Positions 7,740-16,015 of a stretch of 20,526 nucleotides of DNA are shown here, one piece after another (the first letter of the stretch is position 1; each line of letters starts with the position of its first letter). The DNA comes from JASMHC01 sp964476515. Its GTDB lineage: Bacteria; Pseudomonadota; Alphaproteobacteria; Rhodobacterales; Rhodobacteraceae. A program made the translations under genes and the position numbers. Below the pieces are notes generated by a model. It saw only the letters and a list, made by a program, of their open reading frames with translations. It had not been told where the DNA came from and searched no databases. The stretch spans positions 1 through 20,526 of the forward strand of contig CAYZAY010000038.1 of the NCBI GenBank assembly GCA_964476515.1, given 5' to 3'.

Positions 7740-8029
7740 TCTAACGTCTTTTCTAGCATATTGCGCCACGTGTACATTTCATTGTCAGGATACATTTCCT
7801 GACAGTCGACTCCGCGTTTTACCAGCTCAGCTTGCATAATCGAATAATGTAGAACCTTCAGATCTTTCGATGCGGTCGGATCAGGGATTGGAAAGTAGAA
7901 ATAATGGCAAAGCTCAGCCGTATCTTCGGCAGCCCAATCTGTTTCGACTTGTTCGCGAAGTCCGGGATAAACTTCGCGGCATGAAGCAAGCTGTAATACA
8001 CCAAGAGATATCAAAACGAATTTCCGCAT
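7736..8029 (-). CDS. Small putative lipoprotein
   Basis: Unrecognised protein of 97 residues. The ATG at 8029 gives a classic short signal, MRKFVLISLGVLQLASC, with lipobox LASC; Cys17 would be the lipidated residue after signal peptidase II cleavage. The mature part has two more cysteines (in ELCHYFYF and GVDCQEMY) and is rich in aromatic residues. The frame extends to 8065, but that start would bury the lipobox. The Shine-Dalgarno is weak. Its stop codon overlaps the mepK stop (7736-7739). Function is unknown; location beside peptidoglycan enzymes is compatible with an envelope role. Confidence 0.6.
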   Translation of the reverse strand: MRKFVLISLGVLQLASCREVYPGLREQVETDWAAEDTAELCHYFYFPIPDPTASKDLKVLHYSIMQAELVKRGVDCQEMYPDNEMYTWRNMLEKTLD

Positions 8030-8086
8030 GACCGGCACTATCGCAAATGCCGCCAATTGGGCCAAGTCAGGAATACTTGAAGAAAA

Positions 8087-8163
<77 letters not shown>

Positions 8164-8213
8164 CTGAGGTCGGGTCTAGGCGAAAGCGAAACTGGGTTCA
8201 ATCCCAATTTGGA

Positions 8214-9434
8214 TCAGCCCAGCAGATCGCGACAAAGCTCTAATCCTTCGATCAGTTTATCGACCTCTTCGAGCGTATTATATAGCCCGAACGAAGCGCG
8301 GCATGTTGCAGTGACCCCAAGGTGGTCCATCAATGCTTCTGCACAGTGGTGCCCTGCCCGCACCGCGATGCCCTTTTTGTCGAGGATCGTTGAAATGTCG
8401 TGCGGATGGGCTGCACCTTCAAGCGAGAAACTGAAGATCGCTGCTTTGTTTGTTGACGTCCCCTGTACCTGAAGCCAGTTCAGCCCTTCTAATCGCTGCT
8501 TTGCATAGTCCCGTAATTTCGCTTCATGGGCGGCGACGTTGTCCATTCCCAATTCCATGAGGTATTCAAGCGCAACGCCCAAACCGATTTGTTGGACAAT
8601 GCCGGGCGTTCCGGCTTCGAACTTCATCGGTGCATCATTGTAGATCACCTGATCGCGATGCACTTCACGGATCATATCGCCCCCGCCCAGGAATGGTTGC
8701 ATTTCGGCAAGCCTCTCGGGGCGAATATAAATCGCTCCCGATCCTGATGGGCCATATAGTTTGTGACCGGTTATTGCGTAAAAATCACAGCCAATATCCT
8801 GTACATCCACCGGCATGTGGACCGAGCCCTGAGAGCCGTCCACCAATACGGCAACACCTTTTTCGTGGGCGGCTTTGCAAATCGCTTTCACGTCCACGAC
8901 GGTGCCAAGGACGTTCGACGTTTGTGTAATCGCAACCAGCTTTGTTTTGGGACCGATCGCATCGATTACTGCTTGCGCGTCAAGAGATCCATCCGCAGCA
9001 ACATCCACCCATTTAAGAACAGCGCCCTGACGTTCACGCACGAAGTGCCATGGAACGATGTTGGCGTGGTGTTCCATAACCGACAGGACGATTTCGTCAC
9101 CCGCTTCAAACATAGGCATGGCCCAGCTATAGGCGACCATGTTGATGCCTTCGGTCGTTCCCGAATTCATCACGATGTGATCTTCGCTGGGTGCATTCAG
9201 AAACTTGGCAATCGTTCCGCGGACGCCTTCGTATTTCTCGGTCGAGATATTCGACAGGGTATGTAACCCCCTGTGAACGTTTGAATATTCTTCCGCGTAC
9301 GCACGGTTGACCGCTTCAATAACCACGTTGGGTTTTTGGGCAGACGCACCATTGTCCAGATAGACCAGAGGTTTTCCGTTCACTTCACGTGAAAGGATTG
9401 GAAAATCCTGACGGATTTGTTGAACGTCATACAT
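8214..9434 (-). CDS. sufS: Cysteine desulfurase SufS
   Basis: Group II PLP-dependent cysteine desulfurase of 406 residues that removes sulfur from cysteine as a persulfide for SufBCD. Features: LDNGASAQKP (26-35), His123 of EHHANIVPW, PLP lysine Lys225 in TGHKLYGPSG, and catalytic Cys364 in RAGHHCA, the short-loop arrangement of SufS rather than IscS; RASFGLYNT (379-387) is near the C-terminus. The ATG at 9434 is chosen over an upstream TTG at 9464; it overlaps the stop of the preceding membrane-protein gene within ATGTATGA, so translation is probably coupled. This is the last gene of the suf operon. No sufE, sufU or sufA follows it; the tRNA-Arg comes next. Confidence 0.96.
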   Translation of the reverse strand: MYDVQQIRQDFPILSREVNGKPLVYLDNGASAQKPNVVIEAVNRAYAEEYSNVHRGLHTLSNISTEKYEGVRGTIAKFLNAPSEDHIVMNSGTTEGINMVAYSWAMPMFEAGDEIVLSVMEHHANIVPWHFVRERQGAVLKWVDVAADGSLDAQAVIDAIGPKTKLVAITQTSNVLGTVVDVKAICKAAHEKGVAVLVDGSQGSVHMPVDVQDIGCDFYAITGHKLYGPSGSGAIYIRPERLAEMQPFLGGGDMIREVHRDQVIYNDAPMKFEAGTPGIVQQIGLGVALEYLMELGMDNVAAHEAKLRDYAKQRLEGLNWLQVQGTSTNKAAIFSFSLEGAAHPHDISTILDKKGIAVRAGHHCAEALMDHLGVTATCRASFGLYNTLEEVDKLIEGLELCRDLLG

Positions 9435-10023
9435 TTGCAGACAATCCCAATGTGCTAATTCCAATTATACTAAGCAAAAAGCTTAGACCCGCTATCACGC
9501 CAAATACCGAAAACACCAATACTCCGGCCCCTTTCACCCATGACGAAAACCCATGGGCGACCGCAATGAAATTGGAAATGATCCAAAGACCATAGAGTAT
9601 GGATATCAGCCCAAACAAAGTGGCCGTTGTTGGTGAAACCGTCAGGATGATGATCTGGAAAAACTGTGCGACCAGCCACAAGGATTGAAGCCAAGCGATA
9701 AGGGCTGAAAAATCTTCCAGCTTGCCGTTCCCGCCCATCGCTTTTCCGGCCCAGAAGATGGCTAAGATCAGTAGAACCAACTGGCTGAACATCAACAGAG
9801 TAAAAACCATTGGCGTACCCGCCAAGGCAAGCATTGCGACCTCATGGCCGGACACGATTACTGTTCCGTAGGTCAGCAACACGCTTAGAATGACCACCAA
9901 AAGAAGCATATTCCACAAGACGGGTCTTGGGATGTCAAACGACATGATCTCTTGTGCGGCGCTCTTGGGGTCCGTCAGGGTTCTAACGATGAGCTGCAGC
10001 AAGTCATCCTGAATTCGTGTCAT
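9427..10023 (-). CDS. Yip1-family membrane protein
   Basis: Integral membrane protein of 198 residues with about five hydrophobic segments (near 35-57, 70-92, 108-130, 133-155 and 165-187). Family resemblance is to Yip1-domain proteins, which are small polytopic proteins of unknown function in bacteria. The ATG at 10023 is preferred over the longer frame (to 10086) because it forms an ATGA overlap with the upstream gene stop. It overlaps the sufS start by eight bases. It could be a membrane partner of the Suf machinery or an envelope protein that shares its promoter; the sequence does not decide. Confidence 0.7.
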   Translation of the reverse strand: MTRIQDDLLQLIVRTLTDPKSAAQEIMSFDIPRPVLWNMLLLVVILSVLLTYGTVIVSGHEVAMLALAGTPMVFTLLMFSQLVLLILAIFWAGKAMGGNGKLEDFSALIAWLQSLWLVAQFFQIIILTVSPTTATLFGLISILYGLWIISNFIAVAHGFSSWVKGAGVLVFSVFGVIAGLSFLLSIIGISTLGLSANV

Positions 10024-10505
10024 TCGCTGGCCTTGCAAACCGCCCGAAGGCTGCCGATTAGGATCCACAAGAAGGCTGCAAACCACAGCCCACCAACTAT
10101 GGATTGTTCAATACCTGAACCAATCAATCCTCCGGTCAAGCCGTTTAGAAGAACCAACGGCGTCCCAGCAAGGAGTGACCAAAAAAACGCGAGCCGCACG
10201 TGAAACCACCCCGCCTTGCATCCAACTGCGCGCAATAAGATGCGTAGAACGGCGGCGACAATGTACATCGCGAGAGGCGCAATAAATAGCCAAGCAAGAA
10301 CTGATGCCCCAAGCTCTGGTCCCATTTCGACCTGGTTCAGATGAGAGTTTCTTGAAATCACTGGCAGCTGAGCAATAAAAAACACCACGCAAGATGCCAT
10401 TAAAAATATCAGCGCGCGTTCTTCACCCGCACCGGATGCTAGGTGGCGCTCCATTATCATACTCGGGCGACGGTACGCCGCGACCATATCGTTGGTAACA
10501 GACAT
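10020..10505 (-). CDS. Yip1-like membrane protein
   Basis: Polytopic membrane protein of 161 residues with about four hydrophobic segments (31-50, 66-91, 104-125 and 135-155) and a short cytoplasmic-type N-terminus. It resembles the next gene in general plan and appears to be a Yip1-family relative, though similarity at residue level is low by eye. Its ATG shares one base with the sufD stop (TAATG at 10507-10503), and its own stop overlaps the next start as ATGA. Such tight coupling on both sides shows it is translated as part of the suf operon. Function unknown. Confidence 0.65.
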   Translation of the reverse strand: MSVTNDMVAAYRRPSMIMERHLASGAGEERALIFLMASCVVFFIAQLPVISRNSHLNQVEMGPELGASVLAWLFIAPLAMYIVAAVLRILLRAVGCKAGWFHVRLAFFWSLLAGTPLVLLNGLTGGLIGSGIEQSIVGGLWFAAFLWILIGSLRAVCKASE

Positions 10506-11791
10506 TATGCCGCTCGCCTTTCAAGCCATTCGGTTAGACGGCCAATAATTTCGTCTGCGATATTATCGTCGTCAATCTCGGCCACTGCTTCGGCTAGAAA
10601 CGCAAGTACAAGCAGGTTCATCGCCTGACTTTGCGGAACACCGCGGGATTTTAGATAAAACAGGCTTTCTTCGTCGATCGCACCACTGGTTGACCCGTGC
10701 GAACAAGCCACGTCATCAGCGTAGATTTCCAGTTCAGGTTTGGCGAGAAACTGGCTGTCGCCATCCAAAAGCAGCGATTGGCTGATCTGATAACCATCGG
10801 TCTTTTGGGCACCTTGTTTAACAAGAATTTTGCCCTGAAAGACGCCAGTTGCACCGTTTCGAAGAACCTTTTTGAATACCTGCCGGCTTTCACAGTTCAC
10901 CGCATCGTGTGTGACAAACACCGTGTCGTCATGGTGAAAATCGCCGTCACCGACACAAGCACCGGCGATGTGTGCGACCGCATCGTTTCCTGTTAGTTCC
11001 AGCACGCATTCATTGCGGGTCATAACCCCGTTTGCCGTAAGGGTGAACGACTTGAACACGGATTCCTTGCCGAGACGTCCAAAGATATGCGTCGCCGCGC
11101 GGCGTTCGTGATCTCGTCCTTGGGTACGGATATGATGGAATTCGGCGTTGTCGGCCACGTCCACTTCGACAACCTTGTTAAATCGCGCCGCAGCGACGCC
11201 GTTTTCTAACAAAGTCAGTTTCGCGCCTTCGTCCAGTTTGATCGTGTGATGCAAATACGCGTCCGAGGTTTCGTTTTGATGACGGTACGAAATATTGATC
11301 GGCTTACTTGCTTCGCCAGTGACGTGAATCAAAATGCCATCGGTTGCACAGGCCGTGTTCAAAGCGGCCAACGGGCGCTCAACCGGCTTTTGGCCATTGG
11401 TTTCAAGCACTCCGTAAAGGTCTTTGGCCCAATGGATGTCTTTGTCTGACGCTTTGCTCATTAATTCGATCGAAACACCGGCAAGCGACAGATCGTCTGA
11501 TTGGGTTTCATCAAAGACACCATCGACAAAGACGATATGCACGCGATCCAAGTCCGAAAACACAGGGGATTCGCCCGATTCAAACAACGCCGCGAACGGA
11601 GCATCGGACTGTACCAACGTGTCAGGGTGTGTGAATTTCCAGTATTCGTCCCGTCGCGAAGGAAGCCCCATCGTGCGAACGCGCCCAAGCGCATCTTCCC
11701 GTGCCTTTGCCAACCAACCACCCGACGTCGGGATGCTTAGCGATGCAAGTCTAGCCTCTGTTGCATCCAATTTCTGTTGTGGAAGCGCCAT
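10505..11791 (-). CDS. sufD: Fe-S cluster scaffold protein SufD
   Basis: Subunit of 428 residues in the SufBC2D complex that assembles Fe-S clusters in the cytoplasm. The N-terminal helical region (about 1-60, with RRDEYWKFTHP) precedes the SufBD beta-helix core (about 150-400). His365 in ACSHGSTSG matches the conserved SufD histidine implicated in cluster assembly at the SufB-SufD interface. The segment SLFYLKSRG (376-384) and the C-terminal helices are typical. Both ends overlap neighbours as TAATG: sufC at 11791 and the Yip1-like gene at 10505. Length is normal for the family. Confidence 0.95.
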   Translation of the reverse strand: MALPQQKLDATEARLASLSIPTSGGWLAKAREDALGRVRTMGLPSRRDEYWKFTHPDTLVQSDAPFAALFESGESPVFSDLDRVHIVFVDGVFDETQSDDLSLAGVSIELMSKASDKDIHWAKDLYGVLETNGQKPVERPLAALNTACATDGILIHVTGEASKPINISYRHQNETSDAYLHHTIKLDEGAKLTLLENGVAAARFNKVVEVDVADNAEFHHIRTQGRDHERRAATHIFGRLGKESVFKSFTLTANGVMTRNECVLELTGNDAVAHIAGACVGDGDFHHDDTVFVTHDAVNCESRQVFKKVLRNGATGVFQGKILVKQGAQKTDGYQISQSLLLDGDSQFLAKPELEIYADDVACSHGSTSGAIDEESLFYLKSRGVPQSQAMNLLVLAFLAEAVAEIDDDNIADEIIGRLTEWLERRAA

Positions 11792-12546
11792 TAAACGGCC
11801 TCCTCACGCAGGTCGGCGTAACCGTTGTTTTCAACTTCCAACGCCAGCTCTGGGCCACCGGATTTAATGATCCGGCCATTATACATGATGTGAACAATAT
11901 CAGGTTTGATGTGATCAAGTAGACGCTGGTAGTGGGTAATAACCAAGAACGAGCGCCCCTCGCTGCGTAGTGCGTTCACGCCTTCGGAAACCAGCTTCAT
12001 GGCATCCACGTCCAAGCCCGAGTCCGTTTCGTCCAAAATACACATCTTAGGTTCAAGCAGCGCCATCTGAAGCACTTCGTTGCGCTTCTTTTCACCACCG
12101 GAAAAACCGACATTCACAGGACGCTTCAGCATGTCCGCGTCGATTTTAAGTGTTTTTGCCTTTGCGCGAACAAGCTTTAGGAAATCAGACGCGCTCATTT
12201 CTTCTTCACCGCGTGCTTTGCGCTGTGCGTTCAAAGCGGTGCGCAGGAAGGTCATGTTGCCAACGCCCGGAATCTCAACCGGATATTGGAACGCAAGGAA
12301 CAGACCAGCCGCTGCGCGCTCTTCTGGTTCAAGATCCAACAAGTCATTGCCTTCAAGCTCGGCGGAACCGCCTGTCACTTCGTAACCATCACGACCAGAC
12401 AGCACATAGGACAGGGTCGATTTACCTGAACCGTTCGGCCCCATAATCGCGTGTACCGTTCCGGGTTCGACCGTCAGATCGACGCCTTTCAGGATTTGTT
12501 TGTCTTCTTCTTCCAGCTTGACCTGAAGGTTTTTGATTTTCAGCAT
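11791..12546 (-). CDS. sufC: Fe-S assembly ATPase SufC
   Basis: ABC-type ATPase subunit of 251 residues in the SufBCD scaffold; ATP binding drives the structural change that exposes the assembly site. Walker A is GPNGSGKST (36-44), the Q-loop lies in AFQYPVEIPG (85-94), the signature is FSGGEKKR (148-155), Walker B is CILDETD (169-175) followed by SGLDVDA, and the switch histidine is His205 in VITHYQ. These are the SufC-specific forms rather than those of importers, and no transmembrane domain is present. AAGAGG lies six bases before the ATG. A 26-base gap separates it from the methyltransferase gene upstream, so it has its own ribosome binding site. Confidence 0.97.
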   Translation of the reverse strand: MLKIKNLQVKLEEEDKQILKGVDLTVEPGTVHAIMGPNGSGKSTLSYVLSGRDGYEVTGGSAELEGNDLLDLEPEERAAAGLFLAFQYPVEIPGVGNMTFLRTALNAQRKARGEEEMSASDFLKLVRAKAKTLKIDADMLKRPVNVGFSGGEKKRNEVLQMALLEPKMCILDETDSGLDVDAMKLVSEGVNALRSEGRSFLVITHYQRLLDHIKPDIVHIMYNGRIIKSGGPELALEVENNGYADLREEAV

Positions 12547-12572
12547 CTTGGCCTCTTACCTTTTGTGACCGC

Positions 12573-13178
12573 CTAACGCGGTCGCGACATGAGTTGAATG
12601 ACATCCAGCAACCGATCCGACGGGATTGGCGTGGGTTTAATATCGAAACGGGCCATACGCCCGCGAATTTCTGTGGGTTTCACGAAGGTTTCGACAACGT
12701 GATAGAGTTCGCGCCCTGCGTAATCGTCAAAGTATAGCTCAACAGGATTCTGGGTTCGAAACAGCGTCGCCAAAAGACACCCTACCCTGAAACGCCCATC
12801 AACAAGAACGACATCCGGCTGTTGAAAACCCTCAAAGCTCCAAACTTCGAGCGGATACTTCGGGAATGCCCGCCAGCGCTTGTCGCTCTCTGGCATGCCC
12901 CATTCGCCCGTTGTTCCAACGTCCGCGTGGATAACAGTCGGCATGGATAATCCGGGGCAATCGTCAAACCAAGCCTGCATCTTCGCGACCCAGTCCTTAT
13001 CGCTTTCAACAGCGGTTATAGTTTTGCCCGCCATTTCGGACGCCATCACTGTTGACCCGCCGGACCCATATTCAAGAATAACGTCCGCGCGGGAATACGC
13101 GTCGCGCAGCCAAGTAGCCTCGGCCGCTGGCAATGTGAGCTCAGGTTGCTCGACTTTATGCGCAACGCTTATCGTCAT
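12573..13178 (-). CDS. Class I SAM-dependent methyltransferase-like protein
   Basis: Soluble protein of 201 residues with a Rossmann-type opening: ILEYGSGGST (34-43) as the SAM-binding glycine loop, TAVESDKDWV (55-64) as the acidic end of strand 2, and DVVLVDGRFRVGCLL (about 122-136) at the catalytic strand. The pattern resembles families annotated as class I methyltransferases or O-methyltransferase-like hypotheticals. The substrate is unknown. It lies between the YbjQ-family gene (three bases) and sufC. Whether it modifies a Suf protein, a sugar, or something unrelated cannot be told from the sequence. Confidence 0.65.
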   Translation of the reverse strand: MTISVAHKVEQPELTLPAAEATWLRDAYSRADVILEYGSGGSTVMASEMAGKTITAVESDKDWVAKMQAWFDDCPGLSMPTVIHADVGTTGEWGMPESDKRWRAFPKYPLEVWSFEGFQQPDVVLVDGRFRVGCLLATLFRTQNPVELYFDDYAGRELYHVVETFVKPTEIRGRMARFDIKPTPIPSDRLLDVIQLMSRPR

Positions 13179-13181
13179 TGG

Positions 13182-13493
13182 TTAGCCAAGCACCACAGCC
13201 GTGCCGCTGGCAGATACCATCAGCATGTTATTGATCACCTCGTAGTCGAGATCCACACCCACTACCGCGTTAGCGCCTTTTGCTACGGCGATCTCTTCCA
13301 TTTCTTGCAAAGCGGTATCACGCGCCTTCTGCAATTCCTGTTCATACGCTCCCGACCGACCGCCAAGAATGTCCGTAATCCCGGCAAAAACATCACGAAT
13401 AATGTTAGCGCCAAGGATAGCTTCCCCGACAACGATCCCTTTGTAGGACGCGATCTGGTAGCCTTCGACAGATGGGGTTGTGGTTACGATCAT
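13182..13493 (-). CDS. YbjQ/UPF0145-family protein
   Basis: Protein of 103 residues in the YbjQ (UPF0145, annotated heavy-metal-binding) family. Typical elements are TTTPSVEGYQI (4-14), the central helix rich in charged residues (YEQELQKARDTALQEM, about 50-65), and GANAVVGVDLDYE (73-85). Members form small pentameric assemblies; a metal-binding role is an annotation tradition rather than something seen here, as no cysteine is present. The ATG forms an ATGA overlap with the FkbM-type gene stop. Placement within an Fe-S operon makes a metal or stress role attractive but unproven. Confidence 0.8.
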   Translation of the reverse strand: MIVTTTPSVEGYQIASYKGIVVGEAILGANIIRDVFAGITDILGGRSGAYEQELQKARDTALQEMEEIAVAKGANAVVGVDLDYEVINNMLMVSASGTAVVLG

Positions 13494-14383
13494 TGTGCAG
13501 CCTCCTCATTGGCTTGATAATTTAGAATGAGGTTGATGTAGGCGTCGACGTTGGCCTTTTTAACCACATCACGATCAAGAAGGATCGACAAACAAGCCGA
13601 CGCAAGATCAAAGCTTGCAAAAACGGCGTCAGAAAGAATAGCGAGATGTTTTAGCTGCTCATCTTCCATGTCATTCATGGCCAGTAAATTGCGAACAAAA
13701 ATCGCGTCCCCATCAACCAACTGGCTTTTGAAACGGCGCGACGGCAAAGCTGATGCGACGGGTGTATTGATCCGAACTTGTTCAAAGAACATGAACTTAT
13801 GCAGATGATATCCAAGCGATCCAAGCGACGCCATTTGGCTATCGATCAACGGTTGGTCTTTATATAGCGGGATCGCTGCGATTTCGGTTATCACCGCAAG
13901 AGCGCCACCTATCTTATTGACACCGCAGCGAAAAACATCTTGTTCGCCGCCCTGAATATCAATTTTAAGAAGATCGAAATCGGGAAGTTCTTCAATATCG
14001 TCAAGCCGCTTGGTTGGAATATCAACCTGTTCGATCACTTTCATCCCATGCCCGAAGCGGCCAAGGAATGATATGGCTTCTAGGTTTGGGACAAGCAGTG
14101 ATGTAAAACCTGATTGCTTGGTGATGTTCAGCCGACCAACTTCGCCTGACCCGACCGCGTATGGCAGATAAGTTTCGTTTGGGCCTTTTGATTGCTGCAA
14201 CTCTTGCAGAGCATCTTCTTGGGGTTCGAAACCAACCACTTCGCAACCACCCAACGCAAGCAGCCCGTCATAGGGGCTTTCGTTGATCGGGTTCGCGCCA
14301 ATATCAACGATCCGCGTCAGCCGGTCTGGCTGTAGCAAATCGATCAGTGCTGCAACGCGTCTTTGGTCAAACGGCAAGCTCAT
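13490..14383 (-). CDS. FkbM-type methyltransferase
   Basis: Protein of 297 residues with an FkbM-like methyltransferase fold: VDIGANP (26-32) for SAM binding, VVGFEPQ (49-55) as the acidic strand 2, SGFTSLL in the central part, DLLKIDIQGGE as the catalytic strand, and TEIAAIPLYK downstream. The last 70 residues are helical and not part of the core domain. FkbM enzymes commonly O-methylate sugars or polyketide-type hydroxyls, so the substrate may be a surface glycan. The ATG overlaps the sufB stop as TAATG and its own stop overlaps the YbjQ gene start, so it is translated as part of the suf operon, an unexpected place for this family. Confidence 0.78.
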   Translation of the reverse strand: MSLPFDQRRVAALIDLLQPDRLTRIVDIGANPINESPYDGLLALGGCEVVGFEPQEDALQELQQSKGPNETYLPYAVGSGEVGRLNITKQSGFTSLLVPNLEAISFLGRFGHGMKVIEQVDIPTKRLDDIEELPDFDLLKIDIQGGEQDVFRCGVNKIGGALAVITEIAAIPLYKDQPLIDSQMASLGSLGYHLHKFMFFEQVRINTPVASALPSRRFKSQLVDGDAIFVRNLLAMNDMEDEQLKHLAILSDAVFASFDLASACLSILLDRDVVKKANVDAYINLILNYQANEEAAQ

Positions 14384-15909
14384 TAGCCCACAGATCCCTC
14401 AAGTGAGATCGCAACCAATTGCTGCGCTTCCATCGCGAATTCCATCGGAAGCGCTTGGAGCACCTCTTTGGCGAAGCCATTCACAATCAACGCGACGGCC
14501 TCTTCTTCGTCCATGCCGCGCTGGCGACAGTAGAACATTTGTTCATCGTCCACCTTGGACGTCGTTGCCTCGTGTTCAACACGCGAAGAATTGTTCTTCA
14601 CCTCGATATAAGGAACTGTATGTGCGCCACACTGATCACCGATCAGCAACGAGTCACACTGCGTATAGTTCCGCGAATTCTTTGCCTTTGGATGCATCGA
14701 CACCAATCCACGATAGGTGTTTTGCGCCTTACCAGCCGAAATGCCTTTAGACACGATGCGCGACTTGGAACTCTTGCCCAGATGTACCATCTTCGTGCCA
14801 GTATCGGCTTGCTGATAGTTGTTGGTAATTGCGATCGAATAGAATTCACCCTGACTTTCATCGCCCCGCAAAATACAGCTTGGATACTTCCACGTCACGG
14901 CCGATCCGGTTTCAACCTGCGTCCACATCACTTTGGCACGGTCGCCATGACAATCCGCGCGTTTGGTCACAAAGTTATAGATGCCACCTTTGCCATTTTC
15001 ATCACCGGGGAACCAGTTCTGAACGGTTGAGTATTTCACTTCGGCGTCTTCTTCGATCACGATTTCAACGACCGCAGCGTGTAACTGTGCTGTATCACGC
15101 TGAGGCGCGGTGCAGCCTTCGAGATAGCTGACATAAGACCCTTTATCGGCGATAATCAGCGTCCGTTCGAACTGTCCGGTGTTTTCCGCATTGATACGGA
15201 AGTATGTCGACAGCTCCATCGGGCACCGAACGCCCGGTGGGATGTAAACAAACGACCCGTCCGAGAAGACCGCGCTGTTTAAGGTCGCGTAGAAATTGTC
15301 AGACTGGGGAACAACCGACCCGAGGTACTTTTTAACCAACTCTGGATGATCTTTGATCGCTTCGGAGATCGAACAGAAAATCACGCCCGCTTTCTGGAGT
15401 TCTTTTTTGAACGTCGTTCCAACTGAAACCGAGTCAAATACAGCATCCACGGCAACCTTGCGACCCTCTTCAGGGGCATCTTCGGCACCTTCGGCACCTT
15501 CGACGCCGGCCAAAATCATCTGTTCTTTCAATGGGATGCCAAGCTTTTTGTATGTTTCCAATAGCTTGGGATCAACATCATCAATTGATTTGGGCTTTTC
15601 GGTCATGCTTTTGGGGCGGGCATAATAATACTGATCCTGAAAATCGATCTCTGGATAGTTCACCATAGCCCAATCTGGCTCGGCCATTTGTTTCCAACGG
15701 GCAAATGCCTGAAGACGCCATTCGGTCATCCACTCAGGCTCTTCGTTCTTTTTGCTGATCAGACGAACGATGTCTTCATTCACGCCTTTTGGCGCGTATT
15801 CCATCTCGATGTCCGTGTCCCAGCCATACTTGTAGGTGCTGACCTCTGCCACCGCATCTACGGTTTCCTGATCCACACCATCTTTGACATTCGTGTCTGT
15901 CGCCGTCAT
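14383..15909 (-). CDS. sufB: Fe-S cluster scaffold protein SufB
   Basis: Main scaffold subunit of 508 residues in SufBC2D, where sulfur and iron are built into a cluster. The SufBD core carries LIIADKGSYVSYLEGC (251-266), Cys418 in YTQCDSLLIGDQ matching the conserved essential SufB cysteine, EHEATTSKVDDEQ (445-457), and MFYCRQRGMDEEEA (458-471). The open frame extends to 16062, but the ATG at 15909 starts the conserved N-terminus and has AAAGAG upstream; the extra 51 codons overlap the tail of the preceding gene. A short acidic insertion, EGAEGAEDAPEEG (137-149), is encoded by repeats of a 9-base unit. The gene stop overlaps the FkbM-type start. Confidence 0.97.
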   Translation of the reverse strand: MTATDTNVKDGVDQETVDAVAEVSTYKYGWDTDIEMEYAPKGVNEDIVRLISKKNEEPEWMTEWRLQAFARWKQMAEPDWAMVNYPEIDFQDQYYYARPKSMTEKPKSIDDVDPKLLETYKKLGIPLKEQMILAGVEGAEGAEDAPEEGRKVAVDAVFDSVSVGTTFKKELQKAGVIFCSISEAIKDHPELVKKYLGSVVPQSDNFYATLNSAVFSDGSFVYIPPGVRCPMELSTYFRINAENTGQFERTLIIADKGSYVSYLEGCTAPQRDTAQLHAAVVEIVIEEDAEVKYSTVQNWFPGDENGKGGIYNFVTKRADCHGDRAKVMWTQVETGSAVTWKYPSCILRGDESQGEFYSIAITNNYQQADTGTKMVHLGKSSKSRIVSKGISAGKAQNTYRGLVSMHPKAKNSRNYTQCDSLLIGDQCGAHTVPYIEVKNNSSRVEHEATTSKVDDEQMFYCRQRGMDEEEAVALIVNGFAKEVLQALPMEFAMEAQQLVAISLEGSVG

Positions 15910-15929
15910 CGAACTCTTTGCCTTTTCAT

Positions 15930-16015
15930 TCACGCCGCACGGGTGCGGAGTTTTTCCTTTTGGGCCAGCCACGCGTCGGCGAACCCAATCAATTCTTCTT
16001 TTGTCGTCTCTGGGC
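15930..16015 (-). pseudogene. Displaced C-terminal coding segment of the desulfurase
   Basis: In the frame reached by restoring one base, this segment reads PETTKEELIGFADAWLAQKE and then KLRTRAA before TGA (15932-15930). It matches the usual group I desulfurase ending in composition, length and position. It is out of frame with the upstream gene and has no start codon of its own, so it is the lost tail rather than a separate gene. Confidence 0.8.

Noticed and set aside
8164..8213. Possible terminator hairpin after sufS
   Set aside because: Only a four-base TGGG/CCCA stem is present and no U-run follows.
8763..9266. 167-codon plus-strand open frame inside sufS
   Set aside because: Antisense to a fully recognisable SufS; His/Arg/Asn-rich shadow sequence with no recognisable domain.
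14419..15030. 203-codon plus-strand open frame inside sufB
   Set aside because: Shadow of the sufB coding strand; the translation is rich in His/Arg/Ile with no motif.
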